Shown in pieces: positions 19,087 through 29,500 of a DNA stretch of 64,000 bases. Both the position numbers and the translations under genes were made by a program. Under the pieces are notes generated by a model. The model saw only the letters and a program-made list of their open reading frames with translations. It had not been told where the DNA came from and did not search any database. The DNA lies in NCBI GenBank assembly GCA_934045075.1, contig OW203743.1, positions 17,417,152 to 17,481,151 on the forward strand. The letters are read 5' to 3'. This stretch comes from Yponomeuta sedellus (lineage: Eukaryota; Arthropoda; Insecta; Lepidoptera; Yponomeutidae). The stretch's first letter is position 1, and the number at the start of each line of letters is the position of its first letter.

Positions 19087-20619
19087 ATGGCCGATGTCTT
19101 TTATTCCAATGTAAACAAACAGTTGCGAATTTTTGTCATGGAAAATGGCGGCGCACCATTGCTGGGGAGAGATTTCATGGCAGAATTTAATTTAAGCTTA
19201 ATCCCTATCAATAAAATTAGTTCTGATCAGTGCCCCACAGATATTGCGCAGCTATTAGAAGATCACTCAGAACTTTTCAAAGATGAATTGGGTAAATTCA
19301 ATTGCTTCGAGGTTAGTTTACATCTAAAAGAGGGTGCGACACCAAAATATTTCAAACCACGAACAGTTCCTTTTGCTTTAAAAGAGAAGGTAAAAGCAGA
19401 AATTGATAGGCTAACTGGTCTAGGTATACTCGTACCGGTGAGCTATTCGGAGTACGCTACTCCAGTAGTTCCTGTATTAAAAGAGGATGGAAAAGTAAAA
19501 CTTGCGGGTGATTTTTATTTAACCTTGAATAAGGATCTAAAGTATGAGAAATATCCATTGCCTCGTATAGAGGAGGTTTTTGCATCGTTAGGAGGGTGAG
19601 AAAAATACTCCAAAATTGATTTGAGTAATGCCTACAACCAGTTTGTCTTATCAGATACGGATGGTTCGCAAGATTTGACAACTATAAGTACGACAAAAGG
19701 GTTATTCAAATACACACGGTTACTATACGGCTTAGCAAACGCTCCTGCGATATTTCAACGCGCAATGGAAAATTTATTGGTAGGTATAAAAGGGGTTACT
19801 TGCTGGTATGATGATATATGCGTGACTGGGCCCACCAAAGAAATTCATCTGCACAGATTACGCGAAGTTTTGTCTCGCCTGAGTAAAGCGGGGCTACGTC
19901 TCCGAAAAGGAAAATGTACATTTTTCCAGGATAGCGTCTCTTACCTAGGTTTTATTATAGACAAAAATGGTCTAAGGCCGTGCCCTAAGAAAACAGATGC
20001 CATTGTGAATGCCCCATGTCCAACTAACACATTGGAAGTAAAACGCTTTCTGGGGATGGTAAATTATTACCGCAATTTTATTCCAGGTGCTTCGGATTTA
20101 TTAAGTCCGGTGCACGAATTATTACGCGCCGGTAAGGAGTGGGAATGGGGCTCGCGTCAACAGCGAGCGATTGATGCGGTGAAACGCGAGCTGGCGTCGG
20201 AGCGCGTACTAACCCACTATGCGCCCGGCGCACCGCTCATTCTGACCGTTGATGCATGCGGTCTAGGCGCAGTGCTCTCACAGGTTGATCCAGACGGAAT
20301 CGAGCGACCTCTAGCTTTCGCCTCCAGAACACTAGGAGTCAGTGAAAGAAATTATAGTCAAGTGCAAAAAGAGGCTACAGCCATTGTTTTTGGCGTGCAA
20401 CATTTTCACCAGTACCTCTACGGTCGTGGGGAACCATTCACACTGCGTAGCGATCATCGCCCGCTACTGGCTATTTTCGGAAAGAAAAATGGTATACCAG
20501 CTATGGCAGCTAACCGTTTGCAAAGATACGCAATTATTTTAACGGCATATAATTATTCAATTCAATACATTAGTAGTGATAATAATGTGGTAGCAGATTT
20601 TTTTTCGAGGGCACCGCCG
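19087..20619 (+). pseudogene. Gypsy pol: protease C-term, reverse transcriptase, RNase H (nonsense at 19597)
   Basis: The frame contains the protease end (PLLGRDFM) and the RT with thumb and finger blocks. The catalytic YDD is in CWYDDICVTG (about 19803-19832). RNase H follows, with TVDACGLGAVLSQ, RNYSQVQKEA and LRSDHRPL. A single in-frame TGA at 19597-19599 replaces the second Gly of the conserved L-x-G-G motif before the YSKIDL block; the frame resumes unchanged after it. The coding region is cut at about 20620 by the Harbinger insertion. Confidence 0.82.
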
Positions 20620-21074
20620 GCTTATTACGTATCTTGAAATGACAAGCAACAGGCAAAAATTGCGCAATATCTGCTGTCAAAGTCAAATTTTGTATTACCG
20701 ACTGGCAACGCGACAGCAACAAGCTCAAAAAAATCGATCGCAACGCCATCTGCAAAGCGACAGCGACCGGGGAACTAAAAATGCGTTTTTTGTCGTTTGG
20801 CTGTGACGGTTTGGTATTACGTAGAACTATTTGACAGCGATCGACAGCAGATTGAAATGTCAAACGGCGATTTTTGAACAACAACTAAAGTGGTGTCTGC
20901 AAGGCAGTTGCTATGTGGTTGCTATTCGTTTGTTTACTTTATAAACTGTTTACTTTAAAAATATCTCGGATCATAGCCATCATGGCTGACATCGTCATGG
21001 GAAAGCGATACTGAAATACGAGTGCGTATCGAAATTGCCCCGAGCTTCATTTAAATTGTGTTCTGTGTTCATTT

Positions 21075-21570
21075 ATGACGTTGAGTAAAGTACTGTGCTT
21101 TTGGCAACTCTCCATCAAACTCCGTAATAAGATCCTGCATTGTTATATATGGCCTGTCGTTCTTTACGGATGCGATTCATGGACCGTAAAGAAAGAACTC
21201 AAAAAAGACTCGCGTCTTTCGAGATGTGGTGCTACCGACGAATGTTCCGGATCAGCTGGACCGAAAAAGTCACCAACGTTGAGGTCCTTAGACGGATGGA
21301 CACGAAGGAGGATCTTGTCCGCACGATCAAGCAGCGAAAAGTAGCTTACTTAGGCCATGTGCTGCGATGCAGTAAATACCAATAACTGCAGACTATTTTG
21401 ATGGGCAAGGTGGAAGGAAAGAGAAGGCCGGGCAGGATGTCATGGTTATGCAACATCAAGGAGTGAACCAGTGTTAAAACTGCGGAGGAGCTGTTTAGAA
21501 TTGCACTGAACAGAGATCGCTGTAAAGAGCTGACTGCCAACCTCCAGTAATGGAGAGGCACTTTAAGAAG
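21075..21570 (+). mobile_element. RTE-like LINE reverse transcriptase C-terminal relic
   Basis: In two frames one reads KLRNKILHCYIWPVVLYGCD, then RLASFEMWCYRRMFRISWT, EVLRRMDTKEDL and VAYLGHVLR. GKVEGKRRPGR and AEELFRIALNR follow. This is the typical RT tail of RTE-type endonuclease/RT elements. Frameshifts and stops show it is dead. It sits within the Harbinger copy. Confidence 0.78.
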
Positions 21571-21616
21571 AACATAAACTGTTTAAAAATAAACTATTAG
21601 ATATATTTTTAAAACT

Positions 21617-21792
21617 ATGGCTCGTGCACTTCTCTTGATGGCTGCATTAGAGGCTGAGGAGATGAGACAGGAACCCACGAGGACAGCCTCACTGAGACGT
21701 CGACTACCTACGTGAGGAAGCCAACGCATACAACTTGTCCGATTGGGAATTTCAGTCTCATTACAGACTTTCAAAGGATCTAGTCAGGCAGT
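21617..21792 (+). pseudogene. HARBI1-like transposase, N-terminal remnant
   Basis: The open text is MARALLLMAALEAEEMRQEP. After a one-base shift it continues EEANAYNLSDWEFQSHYRLS and KDLVRQ, then a stop. The 'LSDxEFxxxYRLSKD' pattern is typical of Harbinger transposase N-termini. No downstream DDE domain is recognisable. Its orientation converges with the Myb-like gene on the other strand, the usual two-gene plan of this superfamily. Confidence 0.6.
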
Positions 21793-22881
21793 AGATAGTG
21801 CTACAGATTGTATGAAAATATTGAAAAATTAACCAAGTGTGATAGTAGGCATTCTGCTATCAAATCTTGTCAAATGATTAGGGTACCTATAGAATGCATG
21901 TACATGCAATAAATTTTATGTCCTTCTAAAAATTAACCCTTTCGCGGACGCGCGTATGCATAACAATTAAAAGAACAATAGATTTTAAAAATGTCCGCAA
22001 AAGTGTTAAGTTCAAATTAATATTAATTACTTTCATTTCAGATATTTGTTGCCAATCATAATTACATTGAAATTAAAAGTACACATTCTGATCTTATTTG
22101 TTTAATTTTAGTACATTTGCAAAGGTATGTATGACAATCAATAAACTGACACAAACATAAATTTTCATAAAAGTAGGTATGAAACATGCTATGGAAACTA
22201 GTTTCAGATTCAAATTCATATGTTTTATTCAAAGTTCAAACAAAATATTACTTTATGAATATCAAATTCACAATTAATAGAGTTTGTGGAGAAGAAACTA
22301 AGGAAAAATTCCACATTTATTCTTTTCAAAACAGTCTTAAGTTTAATTAACAAACTTTAAAAAATATTACTATAATTTAGCCTCTAAATAGGTTATTATA
22401 ATGTACTTTTTTGCACAGAGTGCTCTATGCACAAAATATTAGATTTACTAAAAGCCAAGAATAATACCCAAGAACCTATTCATTATTATTTTTAGTAAAT
22501 TTAATATTTTATGCATAGCTTCCATATGCATCCGAGATATTTCCACAAATGTTTTTAATGCATCTGCAATAACTAAGGTAGCCTCTGCTTGTTTTTCTTC
22601 TGCAGCCACCCTCCTCTCGAAGTCAATGACCCAATCTGATGAAACACCTACAAATAAAATAGTAGTGTGAAATAAAGTTTGTGAATATTATAATTATTAT
22701 GTAATTAATCAAAGGCAAATTCGACACGTTTATTCATTTAACGCTAGGGATTTAGTGACATAGTTTTAGTCACATTATCATCACCCTTTATTATGACATA
22801 GATTTAATCGAGTTTGTAGTAAATTAAACATACAACATACTTGTGGCAGAACAGATCTTGGACGTCTTGGGATCATACGAG

Positions 22882-22948
22882 GGCGGCTTACTGGACTTTT
22901 GCGGTCACCTATTACTCATAGGTGACCGCAAAAGTCCAGTAAGCCGCC
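22882..22948. repeat. Perfect 31-bp palindrome with 5-nt loop
   Basis: The arm 22882-22912 (starting 'ggcggcttactggacttttg') is exactly complementary to 22918-22948. The loop is tactc. It lies 3 bases from a second, longer palindrome. Confidence 0.93.
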
Positions 22949-22951
22949 TTC

Positions 22952-23078
22952 TAGAAAATTGGCGTGACAGTTTTCTATTTAAATGTAAAATTTAAAATTT
23001 TTTTACTTTCATGTACTATGAAAGTAAAAAACTTTTAAATTTTACATTTAAATAGAAAACTGTCACGCCAATTTTCTA
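22952..23078. repeat. 61-bp palindrome with 5-nt loop
   Basis: The arm 22952-23012 (starting 'tagaaaattggcgtgacagt') pairs with 23018-23078 with one mismatch. The loop is gtact. Transcription in either direction would give a long hairpin RNA. Confidence 0.93.
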
Positions 23079-23177
23079 AAGGGGTAGACATAATAAATAA
23101 AAAATATTTGACCTTTTAATATAGCTAACTTAACACCTTTATTATATTATTTTTAAATGCTTAATATTGAAATACTA

Positions 23178-23325
23178 TTTTTATTTTAATGCACTAACCC
23201 GTGCTAAGGAACAAATTTAAAAACCTATTTAGAGGCTAAAAATTTCATCACGGATAGCCAGAGGTTGCGGGTTCGAATCCCGGCATGGGTGAAATTTTTA
23301 GCATCTAAATAGGTTTTTAAATTAA
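23178..23325. mobile_element. tRNA-derived SINE family 1, fold-back form
   Basis: The SINE tail lies in both orientations. Arms 23214-23247 and 23290-23323 (34 bp, one mismatch) flank 42 bases that hold the 3' half of the tRNA-like head ('ggttgcgggttcgaatcccg'). Confidence 0.75.
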
Positions 23326-24529
23326 TATTAGAATGTTAATAACATAATTTATACAAAATGTAGATTACCTGTTTGCTAAAAGCTATCTTGCTCATTGACC
23401 ACTGTTGGCACTGTCTCTGGGTCAGTAGGAGTTTCCATGTTATAGGTAGTAGTTGGCTAAAAAACAACACAATGACATTAATAACAAAAGATTAATATCA
23501 TAGAGTAGTTTTCATTTACCTTTTAGATAATGGAACTTACAAAGACTGGCACTCTGTGTTCGATGTCACCAAAAACAGCAGCCTCTCCAATGATAGCCAG
23601 TACCGTCTTATCTGTTTCAGACAAGTCATCTAAGGTACTAGGCCCACCACCAGTTCCCATTGCTTGACGTCTCCTTTCAGAAGCGCGACTCTTCACCTTA
23701 TGTTTAAGGTCAGCCCAGTACTAAAACAAAACAAAAGAATAAGTTTCCAGTTAAGATGAAACCTAATTACCTACATAAAACTTGGCTTTTCTTTCGCTTT
23801 TCTAACTTGGAGGAGCCTCAACCATGGGCATTTAGTACAGCGCTAGGTTATCCCATTCTCGATCAATGTTCTCTTTTAATAGGGAACCCAGGCCAACACC
23901 TTTGGCCACTGCTGGATTAGCTTCTAGGAAGTCTAAAAGCTCCGCTGGCTGGTTATTGGATACGCGATGTTCCATGGTACAAAACTAAACAGGAAAAATG
24001 ATTTGTATTGGTAAGTTAAATGGGAAGGATTTTAAGCTATGAAATTAAATATGACCAATTATATAAAAATCATAGTTCTGCAACTTACTAGTATCCACAA
24101 GTCCTTCCACAAGTTGAAGCGATCGCAGTTGACGCACATTTATCCAATTTCGGTAGTCACAATACCTCGAAATTGAGTAAAAAAGACGAACTTCGTGGTT
24201 TCGTACATTTCACACGAATTAACAAAAAGTTTTTGAACATAAATCTAGTCTTCAACGTTTAGCAGATGTTTACAATAATTGCAACGGAAAAGCCGCGAAA
24301 TGACAGACGATACAAGTGTGTTTGACGTTTTGTAGTTCCATCGATGGCTACCTGACTGCTAGTGGCGCTAGTAAAAGTGCATTAGCGGCCAGCAAGCAGC
24401 TAGCAGACGATAAACTTAGATAATACAGTTTTTTTTTGCAACCTCTGGACCGGTCGCTGTCGCTCTGCTGTTGCTTTGCTTTCCGGTGGCTGTCGCGCTG
24501 CGGTTGCTTTGAAATACGTAATAAGCCTG

Positions 24530-26119
24530 CCGGTCCCGGCTGTTTGTTCAACAAACACGGTGAAAGATTCGTCGCATCTTAATTTTTTAGACGTTAATGT
24601 CGCGCCTATTTTATTTGGGGACATTAAACAAGCAACTGCACAAGATACAGTGCTACAAACAGTGATAAATTACATGAATAAGGGGTGGCCACGAAAAGTT
24701 TCTTGCAGTTCAATATCACCTTATTTCAACTGTAAAACTGAACTAGAAGTTAGTGATGGTTGCTTATTTCGTGGCCATAGAATTGTTGTGCCGCAAAAAT
24801 TTCAAAAACAAATGTTGAGCGAACTACATTCGGGTCATTTTGGCATAAACAAAACAAAAAGTATCGCACGCGCTAAGATGTGGTGGCCCGGTATTGATAA
24901 AGAGATTGAGATTTGGGTTGGATCATGCAAAGTTTGCGTGAGTGTGCGTCCGTCCCCTCCACGCACCGCTCCGGCGCCGTGGCCGCGACCGGCCGGTCCG
25001 TGGCAGCGCGTACATTTCGATTATATGACTATCGGTCAAGCTACCTACCTAGTTGTTATTGATGCGTACAGCAAGTGGTTAGAGTGTTTACATATGCATG
25101 GCGGAACATCAACTCGCGCACTGATCAACCAATTGAAAGGGATATTTTCCAGATTCGGAATTCCACACACTTTAATTTCAGACAACGATGTGAAAATTTA
25201 TTCCATTGAATTCAGTCAATTTTGCACATCAAACGGAATAAAGCATATCACGTCCCCTGTTTACCATCCCTCCAGCAATGGACAGGCTGAAAACTCAGTA
25301 AGATCTTGCAAAAAAATGATTAAATGCATTCTAAGCGAAAAGGACGTTCTATCAGTAACAGAGAGAAACAATAGACTATTGGGATTTTTGTTTGAATACC
25401 GTAACACCCCGCATTGTTCAACTGGAGTGACTCCAGCTAAGCTGATGTTGGGCAGGGACCTTAGATCTAGGTTAGATTTAATTTTGCCTAAAAATTGTGT
25501 TGACAACATAACTATCAAACATGACGACGATGTAAGAAAATTCAAAGAAAGAGATGACGTTTGGTTAAAATGGTTTGTTAACAAAAAAGCGGTGTGGGTT
25601 TTGGGAGCAATTAGAAAATGTTTAGGTAATAGGTTATATGAAATTTATGTCTTAGATTACGACACAATTTGTAAAAGACATATTGACCAAATAATAAAAA
25701 AATGCGTTTCATATGTCGCAGCGAGCGGAAGTGTCGCTGTGGGGAGCGCTGCAGCTGCTGATTGTGATGTAGTGTGTCTGTCGCCGCTACCCCCGCCCCC
25801 GCCACCGCCACCGCCCGCGTCTGCTCCTTCTCCCGCATCTACAGTAACCGTATCAGACGTAAATGTGAACCTAGAAAGGAGTTCAAATGTAGAGGAAGAG
25901 GATGTATGGGAACAGGCGCAAGACCAAGCGGAAAGTACTTCAGTTGAAACTCAAACTCGATCTATAGAACACCAAAGTGAGCAGACCGAACAACCGTCCG
26001 TACAATCCTCAGCACAGCGTGTAACTAGTGAGCCTCACGATAACCATAATATAGAACGGTTGTTAGATCAGCGCATGCAGCTAAGACCTAGGGTTCAGAA
26101 AATTAATTATAAGGAGTAA
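24530..26119 (+). CDS. Gypsy pol C-terminal part: integrase
   Basis: The frame resumes directly after the Harbinger end and is open to 26119. The N-terminal zinc-binding HHCC module is visible (LHSGHFGINKT ... GSCKVC). The catalytic core has the first Asp in HFDYMTIG, the second in ISDNDVKIYS and the Glu in NGQAENSVRS (D,D-35-E type). A Pro-rich run (about 25786-25830) and an acidic/Gln-rich C-terminal tail follow. This enzyme would insert the cDNA, but it is cut off from the upstream domains. The ATG at 24476 lies inside the Harbinger sequence and is not the natural start. Confidence 0.83.
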   Translation, partial: PVPAVCSTNTVKDSSHLNFLDVNVAPILFGDIKQATAQDTVLQTVINYMNKGWPRKVSCSSISPYFNCKTELEVSDGCLFRGHRIVVPQKFQKQMLSELHSGHFGINKTKSIARAKMWWPGIDKEIEIWVGSCKVCVSVRPSPPRTAPAPWPRPAGPWQRVHFDYMTIGQATYLVVIDAYSKWLECLHMHGGTSTRALINQLKGIFSRFGIPHTLISDNDVKIYSIEFSQFCTSNGIKHITSPVYHPSSNGQAENSVRSCKKMIKCILSEKDVLSVTERNNRLLGFLFEYRNTPHCSTGVTPAKLMLGRDLRSRLDLILPKNCVDNITIKHDDDVRKFKERDDVWLKWFVNKKAVWVLGAIRKCLGNRLYEIYVLDYDTICKRHIDQIIKKCVSYVAASGSVAVGSAAAADCDVVCLSPLPPPPPPPPPASAPSPASTVTVSDVNVNLERSSNVEEEDVWEQAQDQAESTSVETQTRSIEHQSEQTEQPSVQSSAQRVTSEPHDNHNIERLLDQRMQLRPRVQKINYKE

Positions 26120-26177
26120 CTTCACAAAGTTTTTGTTTTTGCATTGTCCACAGTATTTCTAAATAGTGTTGAAGGAG

Positions 26178-26282
26178 TGAGATGTATGTGTGCGTGTGCG
26201 CACACCCTTTTGGGTTTAACGGCGATCGGCCGTCAGTCGAATAAACAGCTTCTTACTAGAGTGCCGCGTTTCATTTATTTCA
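26178..26282 (+). repeat. Gypsy 3' LTR, 105 bp
   Basis: It corresponds to the 5' LTR. It is preceded by a purine-rich 'gttgaaggag' that may serve as the polypurine tract, and followed by the target duplication GTCCG. Confidence 0.85.
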
Positions 26283-26370
26283 GTCCGGATTGGCCCCCGT
26301 GGTGGAGTATGGCTTATACCTTCCTCAGAGAAAAGACCCGTGCCCATCGGTGGGGACATAATGGATTGAT
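26283..26370 (+). mobile_element. 5S-SINE (subfamily B) tail fragment
   Basis: 'gtccggattggcccccgtgg' ... 'cccgtgcccatcggtgggga' ... 'taatggattgatga' is the 3' end of the second SINE subfamily. The gypsy element inserted at its edge. Confidence 0.6.
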
Positions 26371-26384
26371 GATTCAAATTAAAA

Positions 26385-26995
26385 TCAATTTATTTCAACG
26401 TAAAGAATTTACATTCTGTTTGCTGAGTGTCAATTCTGTTTGCTGAGTGTCAATTTATTTCAACGTAAAGAATTTACATCCTGTTTGCTGAGTGTCAATT
26501 TATTTGAATGTAAAGAATTTACATTCTGTTTGCTGAGTGTCAATTTATTTGAACGTAAAGAATTTACATTCTGTTTGCTGAGTGTCAATTTATTTCAACG
26601 TAAAGAATTTACATTCTGTTTGATGAGTGTCAATTTATTTCAACGTAAAGAATTTACATTCTGTTTGCTAAGTGTCAATTTATTTCAACGTAAAGACTTT
26701 ACATTCTATTTGCTGAGTGTCAATTTATTTCAACGCAAAGAATTTACATTCTGTTTGCTGAGTGTCAATTCTGTTTGCTGAGTGTCAATTTATTTCAACG
26801 TAAAGAATTTACATTCTGTTTGCTGAGTGTCAATTTATTTCAACGTAAAGAATTTACATTCTGTTTGCTGAGTGTCAATTTATTTCAACGTAAAGAATTT
26901 ACATTCTATTTGCTGAGTGTCAATTCTGTTTGCTGAGTGTCAATTTATTTCAACGTAAAGAATTTACATTCTGTTTGCTGAGTGTCAATGTACAA
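26385..26995 (+). repeat. 45-bp minisatellite, about 13 units
   Basis: The unit is 'caatttatttcaacgtaaag' plus 'aatttacattctgtttgctg' plus 'agtgt'. At least three partial 20-base units ('caattctgtttgctgagtgt') interrupt the array (about 26424, 26767 and 26922). Because 45 is divisible by 3 the array stays open in one frame, but this is an artefact of unit length. Confidence 0.9.
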
Positions 26996-27954
26996 TGTAA
27001 GCCGCCGCCTTTGGGCCGTATTGTCGGGTCGTATTGATATTGATGAATCATAATTTGCAAGTTAAAAACTGTTAAAATTGTATTTTGTCAAAAGGTGAAG
27101 TAGCAAGTGAAAATTAAATAAATCTAGAATTGTGACTAATGTTTTTTTTATTTAAGCGTGATCCGGGCCTAAGAGCTCTACCAAAATCGCGACTTCCCTT
27201 CCAACAAATAATTTTAAAGTTAACAGGAACAATTTTTACGATTTTTTTTAAAAACAATTAAAATAATAAAAAAAACTGTTTATATAAAAGCAAAGTAGGG
27301 TATAGTACACTTACCTATGTGGTCTTTTTTATGCAGCTAAAAATGTCCCGGAACTTTCTCACCTGACAGTACTGTAGATGGCCTACTAAAAGTAAACTCA
27401 GGTAGTTCTTAATACACGAGGCGTTTGGGCCATAATAGGCAAAGTAGGCTCCCTAGGTAGGTTAGGTGCAGAATGTCCTATTCGCAAAATAGTCACTGAC
27501 GCAAAAAAAAAAAAAAGATTTCACTAGTTGTGCAGCACGTTAGTGTTATGGGGACTTTTTGGTCAAATGTGACTCGGAGGGATTCATTTGGTTCGGTTTT
27601 GTTACTATTAACATTGTTTTGACATGGAAATGGAAGGATCTGGTAAAAACCAGAGAGCAGATTTTGATCGCTGCCCCAAATTAGATGCTCGACGCAATGA
27701 ACTAAAAGCACGCCCACCCTGTGCTATCAGAACTTCAATGATGTTCTCACCTGTCCGCATTATGCGCAGACATCCATTAACAAGATCGGCTATATAAGCC
27801 ATGCACAAGCACACCAGCGATAATTAGAATGGAGCAGAAGCGGTTGCCGAAATAGGCCGAGGAGGATTTTATTGCAATAATCTTGACTAAGAAGGAACCT
27901 GTGGCTAAATACACTCATATTCACAAAATGTTTTGCATGCGCGGGTGCAACGGC

Positions 27955-28040
27955 TAATAAATAATGATGAAGAGAAAGTGATCTGTCAGGATTGTGGCAA
28001 GTGGCAGTCTCTGGTCTCAGCCTGCCCCTCTGGTATACGG
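27955..28040 (+). mobile_element. LINE 3' end, 'KWQSLVSA' family, degenerate
   Basis: 'gtgatctgtcaggattgtgg' ... 'ccctctggtatacgggcg' is a diverged copy of the 17035 element. Confidence 0.55.
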
Positions 28041-28857
28041 GCGTTAATTTCTGCTAGGTTATTTTTAGATAACGCGATTTGACCCACCACTGGCTTAAAG
28101 CCTCCCACTCGTTCTTCCACTCTTTCTCATTTTCAGGCATCTTTTGTCGGGCAAAAAGTTGGAGACACCATCCGGCCACGTCTTTCATTAGTATGAAATT
28201 TAACAGCTGGACGATTACCATTGCTCAGGAACCATTGTTCAGGGACGATTACTATCTTAGGCTACTGTAAGCTGCGTTAAGAAAATATAGTTTGTGTATA
28301 CCATACGATACTGTAATTTTCATAGTTTAGATCAAATGTAGAAAATAACTATTGCCTGATTAAATGTTCTTTATGCCAGAAATGGCACAGAAATAAATTA
28401 AGTAGGTACGTATCCAGTTTATAAAAATGCTTAGACTGGCCTTACATTTATGGCCTCGTTCTGGGTATACGATATTCGTATTTCCATGTTTGGTGACGTC
28501 ATTGCCTCTTACCATATTACAGGGTATCCTAGTTTGGGACCAGAACCAGTGATTGTGTTGTGTGGAACTTATAATTATCTCACTATCTCAAAGCCGCCAT
28601 TTTGCAAATACGTTACGACAATATGATAGTTTAGCGTCAAGGCGCTATTTTGCGACTAGGACATTCTGCGCCTACGCCCGCTAGGCAGACTTCCGGCTGA
28701 CACACAAATGCTTTTTGCCGGGAAGGTAATCTTTGGAATGTCAACGTGAAGTTGTTTATGGTTTATGGTTTTTGCGAGGAGCGCCCGAGGCACTTGCTGG
28801 ATTAAAACCGATAAGGAAGAGGGATGGGGCGGGACGTCGTTTCTTTATAATTGACGC

Positions 28858-28965
28858 CATATTTTATGGGTCGTGTTTAAAGAGTAGCACTTAGCGAGGC
28901 GCGCTGGCATTCATATTTTATGGGTCGTGTTTAAAGAGTAGCACTTAGCGAGGCGCGCTGGCATT
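28858..28965. repeat. Perfect 54-bp tandem duplication
   Basis: 28858-28911 and 28912-28965 are identical ('catattttatgggtcgtgtt' ... 'cgaggcgcgctggcatt'). Confidence 0.93.
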
Positions 28966-29239
28966 GTCTTATGCTCGGTGTGAACTGGTTTTGTCGAGTT
29001 TTTTCCAACGAAATGGAGAGGTATATTTTCAGGGCTGTTGTTTTTTTTAGGGGTCCGTTCTTATTCATAAAGATGATGCATTGCACATATGTGTCAATAG
29101 GTACTTTTCTTTTTAATGCACTAACTTTCATTATGAAATTGTAAATATGTGTTATTGTAATTTAAGCTTAATAAACTTCTGCTTTTGTTTTATACTTAAC
29201 AGGATGTTGAGGATGTTGTTACCTAAACTGAATATGAAT

Positions 29240-29312
29240 AACCCGTGCAAAAGACAATTTTAAAAACCTATTTAAGGGCTAAAAATTCCACCCATGCTGG
29301 GATTCGAACCCT
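29240..29312 (-). mobile_element. tRNA-derived SINE family 1, 3' half
   Basis: 'taacccgtgcaaaagacaat' to 'gctgggattcgaaccc', then it breaks off inside the B box. Confidence 0.6.
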
Positions 29313-29329
29313 GGGTGTATCAAATATTG

Positions 29330-29500
29330 CCTGTACGTAATTCAGAGAATACTGTAAAGAGGTTCAAAATTTAACTGATGCCGGTAAGTCGCCCATTAGC
29401 TCAGTTGAAAAGAGCGCTGGCACGGATAGTCAGAGGTCGCGGGTTCGAATCACGGCATGGGTGAATTTTTAGTCTGTAAATCTGAATTTTTAGTCTGTAA
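29330..29500 (+). mobile_element. tRNA-derived SINE family 1
   Basis: The leader 'gtacgtaattcagagaatac' is followed by the A box 'tagctcagttg' and the B box 'gggttcgaatcac'. The tail is 'gaatttttagtctgtaaat', with the last 20 bases duplicated. Confidence 0.7.

Larger units (their letters stand above)
22448..23975 (-). pseudogene. Harbinger Myb/SANT-like DNA-binding partner, four exons, decayed
   Basis: The minus-strand exons are 23771-23975 (MEHRVSNNQPAELLDFLEAN ... EWDNLA), 23541-23720 (YWADLKHKVKSRASERRRQA, TGGGPSTLDDLSETD, IIGEAAVFG), about 23366-23456 (PTTTYNMETPTDPETVPTVV) and 22448-22647 (VSSDWVIDFERRVAAEEKQA, then a heptad-like helix to a stop). Splice sites are GT/AG. The Trp-spaced SANT fold, GGGP motif and C-terminal coiled coil match the accessory protein that carries the Harbinger transposase to DNA ends. 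Exon 1 has a frameshift and a stop near its 3' end, and exon 3 contains a TAG before its donor, so this copy is inactive. Confidence 0.7.
20621..24528. mobile_element. PIF/Harbinger transposon inserted in gypsy pol
   Basis: The ends are inverted repeats: 'ggcttattacgtat' at the left (20619-20632) is the reverse complement of 'atacgtaataagcc' at the right (24514-24527). The duplicated target is GCC or GCCGG (20616-20620 and 24529-24533); the alignment is ambiguous by two bases. With either version the interrupted gypsy frame resumes in phase. The superfamily is supported by an N-terminal transposase remnant (21617-21792, +) and a spliced Myb/SANT-like gene (22448-23975, -). The transposase DDE core is not found, so this copy cannot move itself. 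Inside it are a LINE fragment, twin palindromes and a folded SINE. Confidence 0.75.
17927..26282 (+). mobile_element. Ty3/gypsy LTR retrotransposon, complete but broken
   Basis: LTRs of 105 bp (17927-18031 and 26178-26282) begin TGAGATG and end TTTCA. They are flanked by the 5-bp target duplication GTCCG (17922-17926 and 26283-26287). The order is gag, protease, RT, RNase H, integrase; no envelope frame is seen. Three lesions inactivate pol: a frameshift inside the protease (near 19045), a TGA at 19597-19599, and a 3.9-kb PIF/Harbinger insertion between RNase H and integrase. An AATAAA lies in the LTR (17989-17994). The right flank enters a 5S-SINE tail. Confidence 0.88.
26996..29230. other. 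Mostly single-copy DNA, no gene recognised
   Basis: A few frames of 60-75 codons exist near 27493-27814 and 28079-28270. None has a domain I recognise or codon-like structure. The stretch includes a LINE tail (27955-28040) and a perfect 54-bp tandem duplication (28858-28965). Confidence 0.35.

Noticed and set aside
24348..24624. Minus-strand frames at the Harbinger right end
   Set aside because: They cross the element boundary and overlap the integrase frame, with no domain.
26440..26781. 113-codon frame with 15-residue repeats (secreted repeat protein?)
   Set aside because: The unit is 45 bp, so any stop-free frame repeats. There is no start context, signal peptide or splice support.
27493..27814. 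Minus-strand frames of 68-74 codons
   Set aside because: No recognisable domain, no splice logic, and the length is expected by chance.
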